From: Amycolatopsis sp. QT-25
Lineage (GTDB): Bacteria > Actinomycetota > Actinomycetes > Mycobacteriales > Pseudonocardiaceae
DNA: 64,000 nucleotides
Reading direction: 5' to 3'
NCBI RefSeq assembly: GCF_029369745.1
Contig: NZ_CP120210.1
Coordinates: 7,068,001 to 7,132,000, forward strand
Part shown: one piece after another, positions 34,274 through 44,100 of the stretch
How the letters are laid out: each line of letters opens with the position of its first letter
Position numbering within the stretch: the stretch's first letter is position 1
Notes under the pieces: generated by a model
Databases searched by the model: none
What the model saw: only the letters and a program-made list of their open reading frames with translations
Told to the model about the DNA's origin: nothing
Program-made: the position numbers and the translations under genes

Positions 34274-34366
34274 AACGTCCTCCAGAGCATGGTCAAGCTG
34301 TTCTCACGGGACAGTCTGCCCGAACGCGGCTGGCGGGCCACCACCCGCCCGGTATCCTGGTCGTCT

Positions 34367-36610
34367 ATGCCCGCGCCATCCCTGGCGGACTGGCTGCGCC
34401 AGGAGTCCGACGACGCCCTCGCCGCACTGCTGCGCACGCGTCGCGACCTGTCCACGCCGCCCCCGTCCGACACCATCGTGCTCGCCACCCGGGCCGGCAC
34501 GCCGGGCTCCGTCGCGCGTGCTTGCGAAGACCTCGACACCTTCACTCTCTCCGTCCTCGACGCTCTCCTGCTGGCCGGCGCGGACACCGATCCGGCCCCC
34601 GCGGCCGAGGTCGCGCGGCTCGTCGGCGCGGAGATCGGCGAGCCGCTGGCGCTGTTGCGCAAGCGGGCACTGGTCTGGGGCGAGGACGAGGCGTTGCGCG
34701 TCCCGCCGTCGGCCCGCGACGCGCTCGGCCCTTTCCCCGCCGGGCTCGGGTCGTCTTCGCCCTCGCTCGCCGGAACGGACATCGAGGCCGCGCTCGCGGA
34801 GGTCGGCGAGGACGAGCGGGCCCTGCTGACGACGCTGGCCGCCGGGCCGCCGATCGGCCGCACCCGTGACGCGTCGGCCGACGTCCCGCTGGAGCGGGCA
34901 CAGAACCCGGTCCAGCGCCTGCTCGCGCGCGGACTGCTGCTGCGCCGCGACGACCAGACCGTCGAGCTGCCGCGTGAGATCGGGATCGCGCTGCGCGGCG
35001 GGTCGGTGTTCGACCGGGCGTCGCTGCGCGAACCGGAACTTCCCACGCATCCGCATCAGCCGTCCACAGTGGACATGACGGCGGCCGGTGAGGCGATGGA
35101 GTTCCTGCGCCAGACCGAAAGCATGCTTCGCACGTGGTCGCAGGCGCCGCCGCCGGTGCTGAAGTCCGGCGGGCTCGGGGTCCGGGAACTGAAGAAGCTC
35201 GCCAAGGATCTCGATGTCGACGAGACCCGGGTGACCCTGCTGGCGGAGATCGCGGTCGGTGCCGGACTGGTGGCCGACAGCGAAGCGACCACCCCGGAAT
35301 GGGTGCCGACGACGCTCACGGATTCGTGGCTCGCGTCGCCCACCGCGCAGCGCTGGATGACGGTCGCGCAGGCCTGGCTCGAACTGCCCCGGCTGCCCGG
35401 TCTCGCCGGCGGGCGGGACGCGAAGGACAAGCCGATCGCCCCGCTGTCGGAGGATTTGCGCCGTCCGCTGGCGCCCACTTCGCGGCGGCGGATCCTCCTC
35501 GCCCTCGCCGCCCTACCCGAGGGGGCGGGCGTGAAGAGCACTGACGAACTGGTCGCCGCGCTCGCCTGGCGCGCGCCGCGCCGGGGCGGGCGGCTGCGGG
35601 ACGAGACCGTGCGCTGGACGATGGCCGAGGGGGCGGCGCTCGGCCTGCTCGGGCTCGGCGGGCTCACCACGGCGACCCGGGCGCTGCTGGCCGGCGACCG
35701 GTCCGGAGCGGTCGAGGCGATGATCGGCGCACTGCCGCGGCCAGTGGACCACGTCCTGGTCCAGGCCGATCTGACCGTGGTCGCGCCGGGGCCGCTGGAG
35801 GCCGAACTCGCGGCCGAGATGACCGCCGTCGCCGACATCGAATCCTCCGGGCACGCGACCGTGTACCGGATCACCGAGACGTCCGTGCGGCGCGCGCTCG
35901 ACACCGGGCGGACCGCGGGCGAACTGCACCAGCTGTTCGAGACGCGGTCGGCGACGCCGGTGCCCCAATCGCTGAGCTACCTGATCGACGACGTCGCCCG
36001 GCGGCACGGACGGCTGCGCGGCGGGGCCGCCGAGTCGTTCCTGCGCTGCGACGACGCGTCGCTGCTCGCCGAGGTCCTGGGCAACCCGGTCGCGACGGAA
36101 TACGGCCTGCGCATGATCGCGCCGACAGTGCTCATCACCGCGTATCCGCTCGCCGAAGTCCTCGACGCGCTCCGCGCCGCCGGGTTCGCTCCGGCCGCCG
36201 AAGGTCCCGACGGGCGCGTCATGGACATCAGGCCCTCCGGACGTCGCCTGCCCGCGAAGGCGCGTGCCGCGCGCCGGGCGCCCGGAGAGCCCGCCGGGCT
36301 GACCGACGACCAGGTCGGCAAGATCGTCGCGCACGTCCGGGCCGGTGACGCCGCTTCGGCGCGCCGCCGGGGCGAGACGGTGCGCGCGCCGCAGGGGGGC
36401 GGCGCCGGGGACACGTCCGCGACGCTGGCCTTGCTGTCCCAGGCGACCATGGAGCGCCGCGAGGTGTGGATCGGCTTCGTCGACTCACGCGGGACGGCGA
36501 GCCAGCGGGTGGTGCGGCCGCTGCGGGTCGGCGGCGGGGTCCTCGAAGGAACCGACCACGAGCGGTACCCGCTGCACCGGATCACCTCGGCCGCCCTCGT
36601 CGAGGACTGA
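34367..36610 (+). CDS. Helicase-associated protein with XPB-N-like and WYL-like ends
   Basis: A 747-residue soluble protein. The N-terminal and middle regions are rich in leucine-heavy helices of winged-helix type (SLADWLRQESDDALAALLRTR, RELKKLAKDLDVDETRVTLL) and contain a 'helicase XPB/Ssl2 N-terminal'-like segment around HVLVQADLTVVAPGPLEAEL and HATVYRITETSVRRALDTG. The last 60 residues (MERREVWIGFVDSRG ... VRPLRVGGGVLEG) resemble a WYL domain. Its relative Rv0862c (from memory) is next to the XPB helicase gene; here the helicase is 20 kb away. It may be a DNA-repair partner or regulator of XPB. ATG at 34367 with a TATCCT -10-like box 10 bp ahead suggests a very short leader. Confidence 0.8.
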   Translation: MPAPSLADWLRQESDDALAALLRTRRDLSTPPPSDTIVLATRAGTPGSVARACEDLDTFTLSVLDALLLAGADTDPAPAAEVARLVGAEIGEPLALLRKRALVWGEDEALRVPPSARDALGPFPAGLGSSSPSLAGTDIEAALAEVGEDERALLTTLAAGPPIGRTRDASADVPLERAQNPVQRLLARGLLLRRDDQTVELPREIGIALRGGSVFDRASLREPELPTHPHQPSTVDMTAAGEAMEFLRQTESMLRTWSQAPPPVLKSGGLGVRELKKLAKDLDVDETRVTLLAEIAVGAGLVADSEATTPEWVPTTLTDSWLASPTAQRWMTVAQAWLELPRLPGLAGGRDAKDKPIAPLSEDLRRPLAPTSRRRILLALAALPEGAGVKSTDELVAALAWRAPRRGGRLRDETVRWTMAEGAALGLLGLGGLTTATRALLAGDRSGAVEAMIGALPRPVDHVLVQADLTVVAPGPLEAELAAEMTAVADIESSGHATVYRITETSVRRALDTGRTAGELHQLFETRSATPVPQSLSYLIDDVARRHGRLRGGAAESFLRCDDASLLAEVLGNPVATEYGLRMIAPTVLITAYPLAEVLDALRAAGFAPAAEGPDGRVMDIRPSGRRLPAKARAARRAPGEPAGLTDDQVGKIVAHVRAGDAASARRRGETVRAPQGGGAGDTSATLALLSQATMERREVWIGFVDSRGTASQRVVRPLRVGGGVLEGTDHERYPLHRITSAALVED

Positions 36611-36664
36611 CCCCCGCAATCACGACGTGCTTCACCGCGATGACTGATCTACACTGTGTTCGGA

Positions 36665-36687
36665 GCGTGACGTCGCGGACGTCACGC
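36665..36687. terminator. Palindrome between convergent genes
   Basis: GCGTGACGTC (36665-36674) is inverted as GACGTCACGC (36678-36687) around GCG. It sits between the helicase-associated gene and the convergent DUF3800 remnant and may act as a two-way hairpin or as a TGACGTCA-type protein site. Confidence 0.5.
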
Positions 36688-36745
36688 GAGTCGCAGGGCC
36701 AGGTGCACCCGGGGCAGACCGGGACCCTGGCCTTACGCACATCCG

Positions 36746-37338
36746 TCAACAGTCGGTCTCGACGGCGATCTCGTGCACGAAATCCTCGATCAGCCGACAG
36801 TGGCCGGAGCCCTTGTCCTTCCTGGCTCTGATCGCGCCGGCGACGATGTCCGCGGCCCAGAGCAGGGGTTCGTCCTTGCCTCGCTCGTGGGCGACCCGGA
36901 ACGGGGTGCCCTTGGGCAGAGTGAATCTGGCGCCCTTCACCGTCTCGACATCCCGAGCGTCCAACGTGGCCGTGCGCGATTCGAGCACGAACATCTCCAC
37001 GTCGAACGCGGCGAGTTCGAGCACCAAGCGCCGCAGGCAGCAGGCCCGGGCACGTGCCTGCCGCCGACGGGGTACCGGTGATCCGACCGCGACGAGGTGG
37101 AATCCGTCCAGATCGGCGAGGGTTTGACGGCGGCCTCTTGCTCCGCCGGATCCATCTCGTTCCAATGGAGTTTCGGAATACGCCGCCGTCCTCGGAGCTT
37201 CGACATGACGGTACGGATTTCGTCGTGCACCGCTTGATCGAAGACGGCCGCGGCGAGTACGTAGAGCCCGTCGCCGTCGGATTCCTTGAAGGACTCGTCA
37301 CCGAACGCACGGATCGGGAACCGGCCCCTTGATGACAT
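36746..37338 (-). pseudogene. DUF3800 protein gene broken by a frameshift
   Basis: The N-terminal frame (from ATG at 37338) gives FPIRAFGDESFKESDGDGLY and KLHWNEMDPAEQEAAVK, the start typical of DUF3800 proteins (an RNase-H-like fold with acidic residues). Near 37122-37126 the homology moves to another frame, continuing TLADLDGFHLVAVG ... RGKDEPLLWAADIVAGAIRARKDKG ... HEIAVETDC to the stop at 36746. A single missing base (GTCAA_ACC) explains it. Restored, the protein would be about 197 residues with the second acidic cluster (WAADIVAGA) intact. It is either a recent pseudogene or a sequencing error; the heptamer C AAA CCC is not a canonical slip site. Confidence 0.8.
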
Positions 37339-37362
37339 GGCGTGATCTTATGTCACGCCATG
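37336..37362. promoter_or_regulatory. Inverted repeat covering the DUF3800 start codon
   Basis: CATGGCGTGA (37336-37345) and TCACGCCATG (37353-37362) are perfect inverts with a 7-nt spacer. The left arm contains the complement of the start codon, so a protein bound here, or an mRNA hairpin, would block translation initiation. Confidence 0.55.
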
Positions 37363-37377
37363 AAACCAAAGACCCCC

Positions 37378-37398
37378 GCAATTAGTCACCTACTTGCG
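37378..37398. repeat. Dispersed 21-bp repeat, plus orientation
   Basis: Variant with TTAGTCACCTACTTGCG core. With its flanks (CCCCGCAA at the left, TTGCGGGG at the right) it can also fold on itself. It is paired with an inverted copy at 37836-37856; the two flank a small gene. Confidence 0.8.
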
Positions 37399-37422
37399 GG
37401 GCTCAAGGCGCGACTAGGCCAG

Positions 37423-37746
37423 CTACTCGGTACGGAGGTCCTTCGACACCATGAATAAAGCTTCACCGTGGGCAGGCCAGTCCGGTGTGCCGATCCCCGC
37501 CGAATGCAGCGCGGCACGGACGGCGGCGTGTCCCTCCGCGATGGCCCGGGAAAGGTCGTCACCGGAAATATCGGCTTCGATCCCCATCACCGCGCGCGCC
37601 GCGTCCGCGGAGGCCGCGCTGTCGACGAACCCGTCGAGGCAGCGTTCTTGGTGAAGCAGCGCCCGCATCACCTTGTCGCGGTAATCGAAGAGACCACCGT
37701 CGCCGTCAGCGACGAAGACCCAGTGCGCGTGGACCCGCACACCCAT
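37423..37746 (-). CDS. Hypothetical protein flanked by inverted repeats
   Basis: Unrecognised soluble protein of 107 residues (MGVRVHAHWVFVADGDGG ...), with a beta-rich start, a helical middle rich in Ala and Asp, and no transmembrane segment. ATG at 37746 has GAAGGGG six bases upstream; an earlier in-frame start is weaker. Oppositely oriented copies of the 21-bp repeat lie 25 bp beyond its 3' end and 90 bp before its start, so gene and repeats form a neat cassette. Function unknown. Confidence 0.65.
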   Translation of the reverse strand: MGVRVHAHWVFVADGDGGLFDYRDKVMRALLHQERCLDGFVDSAASADAARAVMGIEADISGDDLSRAIAEGHAAVRAALHSAGIGTPDWPAHGEALFMVSKDLRTE

Positions 37747-37835
37747 CAGGAACCCCCTTCGATCTCGTGACAAGGTTGACGGAGCAACCAGGACACCGAG
37801 ATTCTTTCGCTTGGCGTGGGCGACGCAACCGGATA

Positions 37836-37856
37836 CGCAAGTAGGTGACTGATTGC
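37836..37856. repeat. Dispersed 21-bp repeat, minus orientation
   Basis: CGCAAGTAGGTGACTGATTG plus one further base; inverted partner of 37378-37398 and 7 bp beyond the stop of the DUF742 gene, so it may also end the orphan cvnB-cvnC transcript. Confidence 0.8.
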
Positions 37857-37862
37857 GGGCTT

Positions 37863-38447
37863 TCAGAGGGAGCGAAGGCCTTGAAGCACCCGCTCCATGA
37901 AAGCGCGCGAAGAAGAGTCGCCCATGATCAGTTCCGTCTGGTGGATCAGGACGAGACCGGCGTCCGCCATGTCGCCGATGAGTACCTTCACCACGCCCAG
38001 CGGCAGCCGCAGATGCGCGGCGATCTCCGCGATCGACCGGGTGTCCAGGCAGAGGTCGCAGATCTGCCGGTGTTCGGGGGTCCGCACGCCGCGGTACCGG
38101 CGGCCGTCGTCACTGGTCGAGACCAGTGCCTCCAGCGCGAGGTCGTGCGCGGTGCGGGTGCGTCCGCCGGTACGGGTGTAGGGCCGGACCCGCGAGCCCG
38201 GCGACGGCGGCATGTAGACCGAAGCGGGCGCGGCGTCGGCGGCGGTGACGCGCGGCGGCGGCGATGAGCGGAGCGGCGAGGGCATCGACGCGGGCGCGGG
38301 GGCCGGGTCGGCCGGGCGGCGCGGCATGACCGTGCTGATCGAGCTCAGCTCGAAGCGGCTCGGGGAATCGAAGGCCTCGCGTTCGGTGCCCTGGTAGAGG
38401 GAGTCCCAGCCGGAGGGCTCCGGTTCGGTGAATCCGGTGATCTTCAT
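37863..38447 (-). CDS. DUF742 protein, orphan CvnC-like
   Basis: A 194-residue conservon C protein. The first ~95 residues are low-complexity (Pro/Ser/Ala); the DUF742 domain follows with VRPYTRTGGRT, HRQICDLCLDTRSIAEIAAH and LPLGVVKVLIGDMADAGLV, which is winged-helix-like. It is paired with the roadblock gene 6 bp upstream, but no kinase or GTPase belongs to this unit. In Streptomyces, CvnC works with A, B and D proteins as a G-protein-like complex at the membrane; here it may join the nearby complete conservon. Confidence 0.88.
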   Translation of the reverse strand: MKITGFTEPEPSGWDSLYQGTEREAFDSPSRFELSSISTVMPRRPADPAPAPASMPSPLRSSPPPRVTAADAAPASVYMPPSPGSRVRPYTRTGGRTRTAHDLALEALVSTSDDGRRYRGVRTPEHRQICDLCLDTRSIAEIAAHLRLPLGVVKVLIGDMADAGLVLIHQTELIMGDSSSRAFMERVLQGLRSL

Positions 38448-38453
38448 CGGCGC

Positions 38454-38873
38454 TTACCCACGTACGCCGCCCTGGAGCTGCGCGCGCAGCTCGGGCGTGA
38501 TCTGCTGGCCGACCCGCTCCACGAGCAGGGTCATCTCGTAGGCCACGGTGCCGATGTCACAGGTCGGCGCGGCCAGTACGGCGAGTGAGGAGCCGTCGGC
38601 GACCGACATGAGGAAGAGGTAGCCGCGTTCCATCTCGACGACGGTCTGGTTGACCCCGCCCGCGTCGAAGCAGCGGGCGGCGCCGGCGGTGAGGCTGATC
38701 AGTCCGGAGGCGACCGCCGAAAGCTGTTCGGCCCGCTCCTGGGGCAACCCTTCCGAGGGCGCGAGGAGAAGGCCGTCCGCCGAGACCAGCACGGCGTGCG
38801 CGGCACCGGGAACCCGGCGCGCGAAATCCGTGATGAGCCAGCCGAACGAACTCTGCTGTCCGGATGCCGTCAC
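38454..38873 (-). CDS. Roadblock/LC7 protein, orphan CvnB-like
   Basis: A 139-residue roadblock/LC7-domain protein (SFGWLITDFARRVPGAAHAVLVSADGLLL, then MERGYLFLMSVADGSSLAVLA), the family that acts as GTPase-activating or scaffolding subunit for small GTPases. It is co-transcribed with the DUF742 gene and is about 65 percent similar by eye to the roadblock protein of the full conservon 2 kb away, so the pair looks like a partial duplication that lost or never had kinase and GTPase genes. Confidence 0.88.
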   Translation of the reverse strand: MTASGQQSSFGWLITDFARRVPGAAHAVLVSADGLLLAPSEGLPQERAEQLSAVASGLISLTAGAARCFDAGGVNQTVVEMERGYLFLMSVADGSSLAVLAAPTCDIGTVAYEMTLLVERVGQQITPELRAQLQGGVRG

Positions 38874-39303
38874 AAGTCCCTCCTCGCTGCGTCAAGACCA
38901 CCTGGGCGGCGTGGTCCGGTCGACTTCCCCCGACCAGCACCGATCCCGGTACCGGCGGCCCGAAAGACGCCCCCACCCAGCGTATTCGTCCTGTGGATCG
39001 TGTCGAGCCCGCCACCCGGCCGCCGACGTTGACCGAACGTGAACGTCCGGCCGCGCACCGCGTCGACCCATCGCCAACCACGCATTCGTGGGTCACCCCG
39101 TGGTGGCCCGGCGCGACCAGGTGTGCTGCGGGGTCCACGCAGGTCATCGGCCTTGCAACCACCCGATCGGGTGGCTCAATCACCGGAACGCGTGAAAGGG
39201 ATCACCCCGCGTCCGATCCGGTCGGTGGCGCCACTCCCCGAAGCGGGTGAAGCCTGCCGAGTTCACTCCAACGGCCGCATCCGCTTCGGGTTTTCGCCTG
39301 TTC
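38874..39303. other. Gap between the two conservon units
   Basis: A 430-bp stretch with no credible gene; the readable frames are shadows. It must hold the promoter for the orphan roadblock-DUF742 pair on the minus strand. The only feature I can name is a perfect 16-bp palindrome CCACCCGATCGGGTGG at 39159-39174, a possible protein-binding site. Confidence 0.6.
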
Positions 39304-39912
39304 CTATCCCGCGCGCAACGCCGAATCGTGGGCGATGGCGTGCTGCACGACCGAGATCAACACCTGCTTGGCGGACTCACGTTCCCGGGCGTCACAGGCC
39401 ATGATCGGCACGGACGGCGAAATCGTCAGCGCGTGCCGGACGTCCTCGATCTGGTGGTGCAGCAGCCGGTCGAAGCAGTTGATCGCCACGACGTAGGGCA
39501 GCTTCCGGTTCTCGAAGAAGTCGATCGAGGGGAACGCGTCGGCGAGCCGCCGCGTGTCGACCAGCACGACGGCACCGATGGCGCCGACCGCGAGGTCGTC
39601 CCACATGAACCAGAACCGGTGCTGGCCCGGCGTACCGAACACGTACAGCACCAGGTCCGAGTCCAGCGAAATCCGGCCGAAGTCCATGGCAACGGTCGTC
39701 GTCGACTTGTTCGGGGTGGCCGAATTGTCGTCGACGCCGGTACTGGCCTCGGTCATCATGGCCTCGGTGGTCAGCGGATCGATCTCCGAAACCGCTCCGA
39801 CCAGCGTGGTCTTCCCCGAGCCGAATCCGCCAGCGACCACGATCTTGGCCGACGAAGTCGGTCCGGTCACCTGCGGCGCATTCGCGTCGGAGTCAAATTC
39901 TCCGAAGCCCAC
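39304..39912 (-). CDS. Conservon small GTPase (CvnD-like)
   Basis: A 202-residue Ras-like GTP-binding protein. The P-loop is GGFGSGKTTLVG, switch-I/II regions include TTTVAMDFGRI and GTPGQHRF, and the usual NKxD specificity motif is replaced by NCFD (AINCFDRLL), which is common in this actinobacterial group. It is the last gene of the conservon and its GTG overlaps the DUF742 gene by 20 bp. In the conservon model it is the switch of a receptor-coupled G-protein-like complex. Confidence 0.92.
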   Translation of the reverse strand: MGFGEFDSDANAPQVTGPTSSAKIVVAGGFGSGKTTLVGAVSEIDPLTTEAMMTEASTGVDDNSATPNKSTTTVAMDFGRISLDSDLVLYVFGTPGQHRFWFMWDDLAVGAIGAVVLVDTRRLADAFPSIDFFENRKLPYVVAINCFDRLLHHQIEDVRHALTISPSVPIMACDARERESAKQVLISVVQHAIAHDSALRAG

Positions 39913-40681
39913 TGAGCACCCTCTCCATGAACTCGATACTGGGCCGGTCGCCCACGTTCTGGCTGGCGGTGTGCACCAGGACCAGGCCGAGGCCGGCCAC
40001 GTCTCCGATCAGCACCCGGACCACGCCGAGCGGCAGGCGCAACAGCGCCGCGACTTCGGCGACGGACCGGGTGTCCAGGCAAAGGTCGCAGATCGACCGG
40101 TGTTCGGGGACGCGTACCCGGTCGAGCACACGTCCCTGTTCGCTGGTCGAGATCAACGCCTCGATGGCAAGGTCGTACGTCGGCTTGGTCCGTCCCCGCG
40201 TGCGGAAGTACGGCCGGACCAGGCCGGATGATTCGACGTCGGTGGTGTACTGCTCGTCGACGTATTCGTTCTGTGCCTGCTGCGGCAGTGCCGCGGCGAG
40301 CGGATCCGCGGCGGCGGCCGCCGCCGCCCGGCGTTCCTCCTCCTTGTCGAAGGAGAACTTGGCGAACTCGCCGGAATCGTAGAGCGGGCCGCTGCCACCA
40401 CCGAACAGTTCGGCCCCCGGCCCGCCGAGCAGGCGTTCCCGGTAGTCCGTGACGCTGAAATCGGCGGGTCCGCCGCCCGCTTGGGAATCGGTCAGCCAGC
40501 GGGAGGCCTCGTCCGGGGACACGGGATCGTTGTCCGACCCCTGTGTCCGCCGCGATCGCCATTCGCGGTCGACCCGGTCCCGGAAGGACGTCCAGTCCTC
40601 CCGGCCGTCGTCACGTTCCGACCACCCGCCGGAGAAGTCGTCACCGAGCCGGCCATCGCCCCTCAAGCGCCCGTCGTCCAC
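39893..40681 (-). CDS. DUF742 protein (CvnC-like) of the full conservon
   Basis: A 262-residue protein with a 140-residue charged, low-complexity head and a C-terminal DUF742 domain (VRPYFRTRGRTKPTYDLA, HRSICDLCLDTRSVAEVAALL, LPLGVVRVLIGDVAGLGLV). It is larger than the orphan copy at 37.9 kb because of the head. Starts with GTG 25 bp after the roadblock gene and ends 20 bp inside the GTPase gene. Likely adaptor between kinase and GTPase. Confidence 0.9.
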   Translation of the reverse strand: MDDGRLRGDGRLGDDFSGGWSERDDGREDWTSFRDRVDREWRSRRTQGSDNDPVSPDEASRWLTDSQAGGGPADFSVTDYRERLLGGPGAELFGGGSGPLYDSGEFAKFSFDKEEERRAAAAAAADPLAAALPQQAQNEYVDEQYTTDVESSGLVRPYFRTRGRTKPTYDLAIEALISTSEQGRVLDRVRVPEHRSICDLCLDTRSVAEVAALLRLPLGVVRVLIGDVAGLGLVLVHTASQNVGDRPSIEFMERVLSGLRRI

Positions 40682-40706
40682 GGCATTCTCCTCGGTTCCC
40701 GGTCGC

Positions 40707-41183
40707 TCAGCGGCGGACCGACGCGCCCTGCAGCTGCGCGCGCATCTCCGGTGTCAGCTGTTGCCCCACCCGTTCCACCAGCAGGGTCATTTCGTAGACG
40801 ACCAGGCCGATGTCACTCTCCGGCGACCCGAGGACCGCCAGGCAGGAACCGTCGGACACCGACATCAGGAAGAGGAAGCCGTTGGCCATCTCGACCACCG
40901 TCTGCGCGACCGTGCCGCCTTCGAACACTTTCGCCGCACCGCGCGCGAGGCTCGTGAGCCCCGACGCGACCGCGGCCAGCTGATCGGCCCTGTCCTTGGG
41001 AAGTCCCTTCGAAGAGGCCAGCAGCAAACCGTCCGCCGACACCACCACGGCATGCGCCGCGCCCGGGACCCGGTGCACGAAATCCGTGATCAGCCAGGCA
41101 AAGCTGCTCGTGTGTCCTTTACCCTGCGCCTGGCCGCCAGGCTGCGCCGGACCACCCGGCTGCATCGCACCCGCCCGTGTCAC
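40707..41183 (-). CDS. Roadblock/LC7 protein (CvnB-like)
   Basis: A 158-residue roadblock protein with a Gly/Gln-rich head and the domain SFAWLITDFVHRVPGAAHAVVVSADGLL. The start is set at GTG 41183: AAGGAG lies five bases upstream, whereas the GTG at 41189 overlaps that site. Start and kinase stop are two bases apart, so the gene is tightly coupled to the sensor kinase. Probable regulator of the conservon GTPase. Confidence 0.9.
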   Translation of the reverse strand: MTRAGAMQPGGPAQPGGQAQGKGHTSSFAWLITDFVHRVPGAAHAVVVSADGLLLASSKGLPKDRADQLAAVASGLTSLARGAAKVFEGGTVAQTVVEMANGFLFLMSVSDGSCLAVLGSPESDIGLVVYEMTLLVERVGQQLTPEMRAQLQGASVRR

Positions 41184-41185
41184 TG

Positions 41186-44100
41186 TCACTCCTTACTGCT
41201 GTCATCGGCGGAGGAACCTCCGCCGGTCACCGGAACGCCGTTGTCATCCAGCGCGTCGATCGGACGTTCCTTCAACGCGTGCCGTCCCGACTTGTAGCCC
41301 TGCTGGAAGCTTGCCATCCGACTCCTGGCCGCCGTCGCCGAGCGGGCGATCGCACCCGTTCCCGGCATTCCGGAGGTCTTGTCGGCGAACGAGTCTTCCT
41401 TCTTCGGCTCGTCCCCGCCGATCGAGCCGGGGACGAGGTACTGGTTCGGCACCCGTTTGGGCAGGCCTGCCGGGGTGATCTCGTCGTTCCGGTCTTCGTA
41501 CAGGACCTGCGCCGCCTGCCAGCCGTCGTCCGACGCGCTGCGCCAGCCATTGTCTCCGAGCACGGTCTCCGGCGGAACACTCCGGGGGGTCCGAGTGGGC
41601 AATGCCTCTTCGGCAGGGTCCTCGGCGGCGGGGTCCGCCGCGGCGGGGGCGGTGTCGCGGGTGTGCTCGGGCAGGTCGGACTCGACCGGCTCCGTGTAGG
41701 TGGTCGGGGTGTCGCCGCCGGCCTCGTCGCCTTCGCTGAACCAGCGGGACAGCACCGACTGGTAGATCGGCAGCCGCCGGGTGGGCACGTCGTCGTCGAG
41801 CGCGGACTTGCCGCTGTCCGAAGACTCCCTGGACTCCTCTGCCCTGCTCGGCGTTTCGACCGGGGTGTACTTCGGCTCCCGCTTCGGCAGCACCAGCGAC
41901 GCGAACTGGGTCTCCGTGCCGCTGGAGGCGCCGTCGCCGTTCGGCGGCGAGAGGTCGTCGGCCGTCGGCCACGCCGGGGACTCCTCGGCGGAAGCCGCGG
42001 GGCTGAGGAACGGTCCGGCCGCGTTCTTGCCCGCGACCAGGTCGTCGAGGCTGATCGGCTGGTCGAGCGGGACGAGCCCGCCCTGCTGCGCGATCGGCTG
42101 CGGAACCGGGGGCTTCGACGGCGGCGGCGGGGTCATCTCCAGGCCGCGGTCGGAAGCGGGGATGTTCGGCAGCGAAGTCGACATCTCGGACGCCGACGGC
42201 ACCGACGGCATTGATGGCATCGACGTTTCCGAGCGGCTCGGCGGCGGGGGGTTGCGCACGCCGGGCCGTATCTGCGTGAGCAGCTCGGCGGGCACGACGA
42301 CCCGCGCGATCACGCCGCCCTCGATGTCCTCGTTCTCCCGCAGCCGGACCTCGATGCCGTGGCGGCGCGCCAGGCGCGCGACCACGTACAGGCCCATCCG
42401 CCGGGTCACCGAGACGTCCAGGTCCGGCGGCTCGGCCAGGCGCTGGTTCACCTCGGCGAGCCGCTCCTCGGTCATGCCGACACCGTGGTCGGTGACCTGG
42501 ATGGCGAGTGCCTTCTTGCGGGTGATCACCGCGCGGACGGTCACCTTCGTCTCCGGCTCGGAGAAGTAGGTGGCGTTGTCCAGCAGTTCCGCGAGCACGT
42601 GCACGAGGTCGTGGATCGTCAGCCCCTGGACGGCGACCTCGGGGACGATCCCGATCTCGATCCGGGCGTACTGCTCGATCTCCGACACCGCGGCACCGAT
42701 GACGTCGGCGGCGGGCACCGGCTTGGGCACCGACTTCGCGAGGCCGGCGCCCGAGAGCACCAGGAGGCTTTCACCGTTGCGGCGCAGCCGCGTGGCGAGG
42801 TGGTCGAGCTCGAACAGGCTGGCCAAGTGGTCCGGGTCCTGCTCGTCGGCCTCGAGCCGGTCGATCACCCCGAGCTGGCGTTCCACCAGCCGCTGCGACC
42901 GGCGGGAGAGGTTCACGAAGATGCCGTTGACGTTCTCGCGCAGGAGGGCCTGTTCGGCGGCCATCTTGACGGCCTGCGCGTGGACGACGTCGAACGAACG
43001 CGCCACTTCACCGATCTCGTCACGGGAAGTGACGGGCACCGGCTCGACCGACCGCTTCGAGGCGTTGACCGGGTCCGGGTCGTCCAGGATGGCTTGCACG
43101 GTTTCCGGCAACCGGGTGTACGCGACGTCGAGCGCCGTCTTCCGCAGCACCCGCAGCGGGCGCAGCATCAGCCGGGCGATGACGAGCATCAGGAACAGCG
43201 CCGCGAGCAGGGCCAGCAGCACGATCGCGCCGCCGATCCAGGCCGAGTTGATCGCGTCGGTGGCCAGTTCGTCGGCCTGTGCCCGCAGCTGGCCGAGCAG
43301 GTTGGTCTCGACCGCGCGCAGTTTGTCCAGTGCGACCCGGCTGTCGTTGCCGAGCGCGACGTTGTCGATCGACGGCGGCTCGTTCTGCTGGTGCAGCGAG
43401 AACGCCATCGTGGTGATCCGGCGGCGGTCGTCGACCTCGGGACCGGAGAAGGTGTCCGAGTAGAGCTGCCGCTGTTCGGGGCTGGCGTTGGCGAGGAAGG
43501 CCGCCGTCGAGGCGTCGCCGCTCGCGACCGCCGAACGGGCCTGGTCGAACAGGTCGCCGGGGAACGAGGAGCGGAAGGAGGCGATCAGCAGCGCCGCGTC
43601 GCCGCGGGCGATGAACTCCTTGCTTTCACTGACGGCCTGCACGGTGACACCGAGCCGGAGCACGTCGCGGTTCGCCACCGCGGTGGTCACCTCGCGGCCG
43701 AGCTGGACCAGCGAGTCGAGGACGCCGGAGTAGGCGATGAGGACGGGGGTGTCGCCCAGCAGCGAGGTGTTCATCGCGCCGCGCAGCGGGCGCAGGGCGT
43801 CGAGCCGCTGCAGGCCACGCGAGTAGCGGTCCCTCGTGTCCTGGTCGTCCGGGTTGATCTGGTTCGCCGAAGCGCGCAGGTCGTCGACGGCGCGATCGAC
43901 CTTGGCGATCTGCGCGTCGAGACCGGCTTGGCGCGACGGGTCGTCGGCGGCGATGTTGGCGACGGCGAGCGCGCGTTCGCTCTGCAGCTCGTGCACCACG
44001 AGCGTGATCTTGTCGGCGAACGCGACCTGATCGGCGGTGTCCTGGAATCTCGCCGCCTCGCTGCTGTCGTCGATCACGCGCAGCGTGCCGAGCACGAGCG

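Noticed and set aside
36582..36745. Extension of the DUF3800 reading past 36746
   Set aside because: The frame with DUF3800 similarity has a clear stop at 36746; the longer frame is a different one without similarity.
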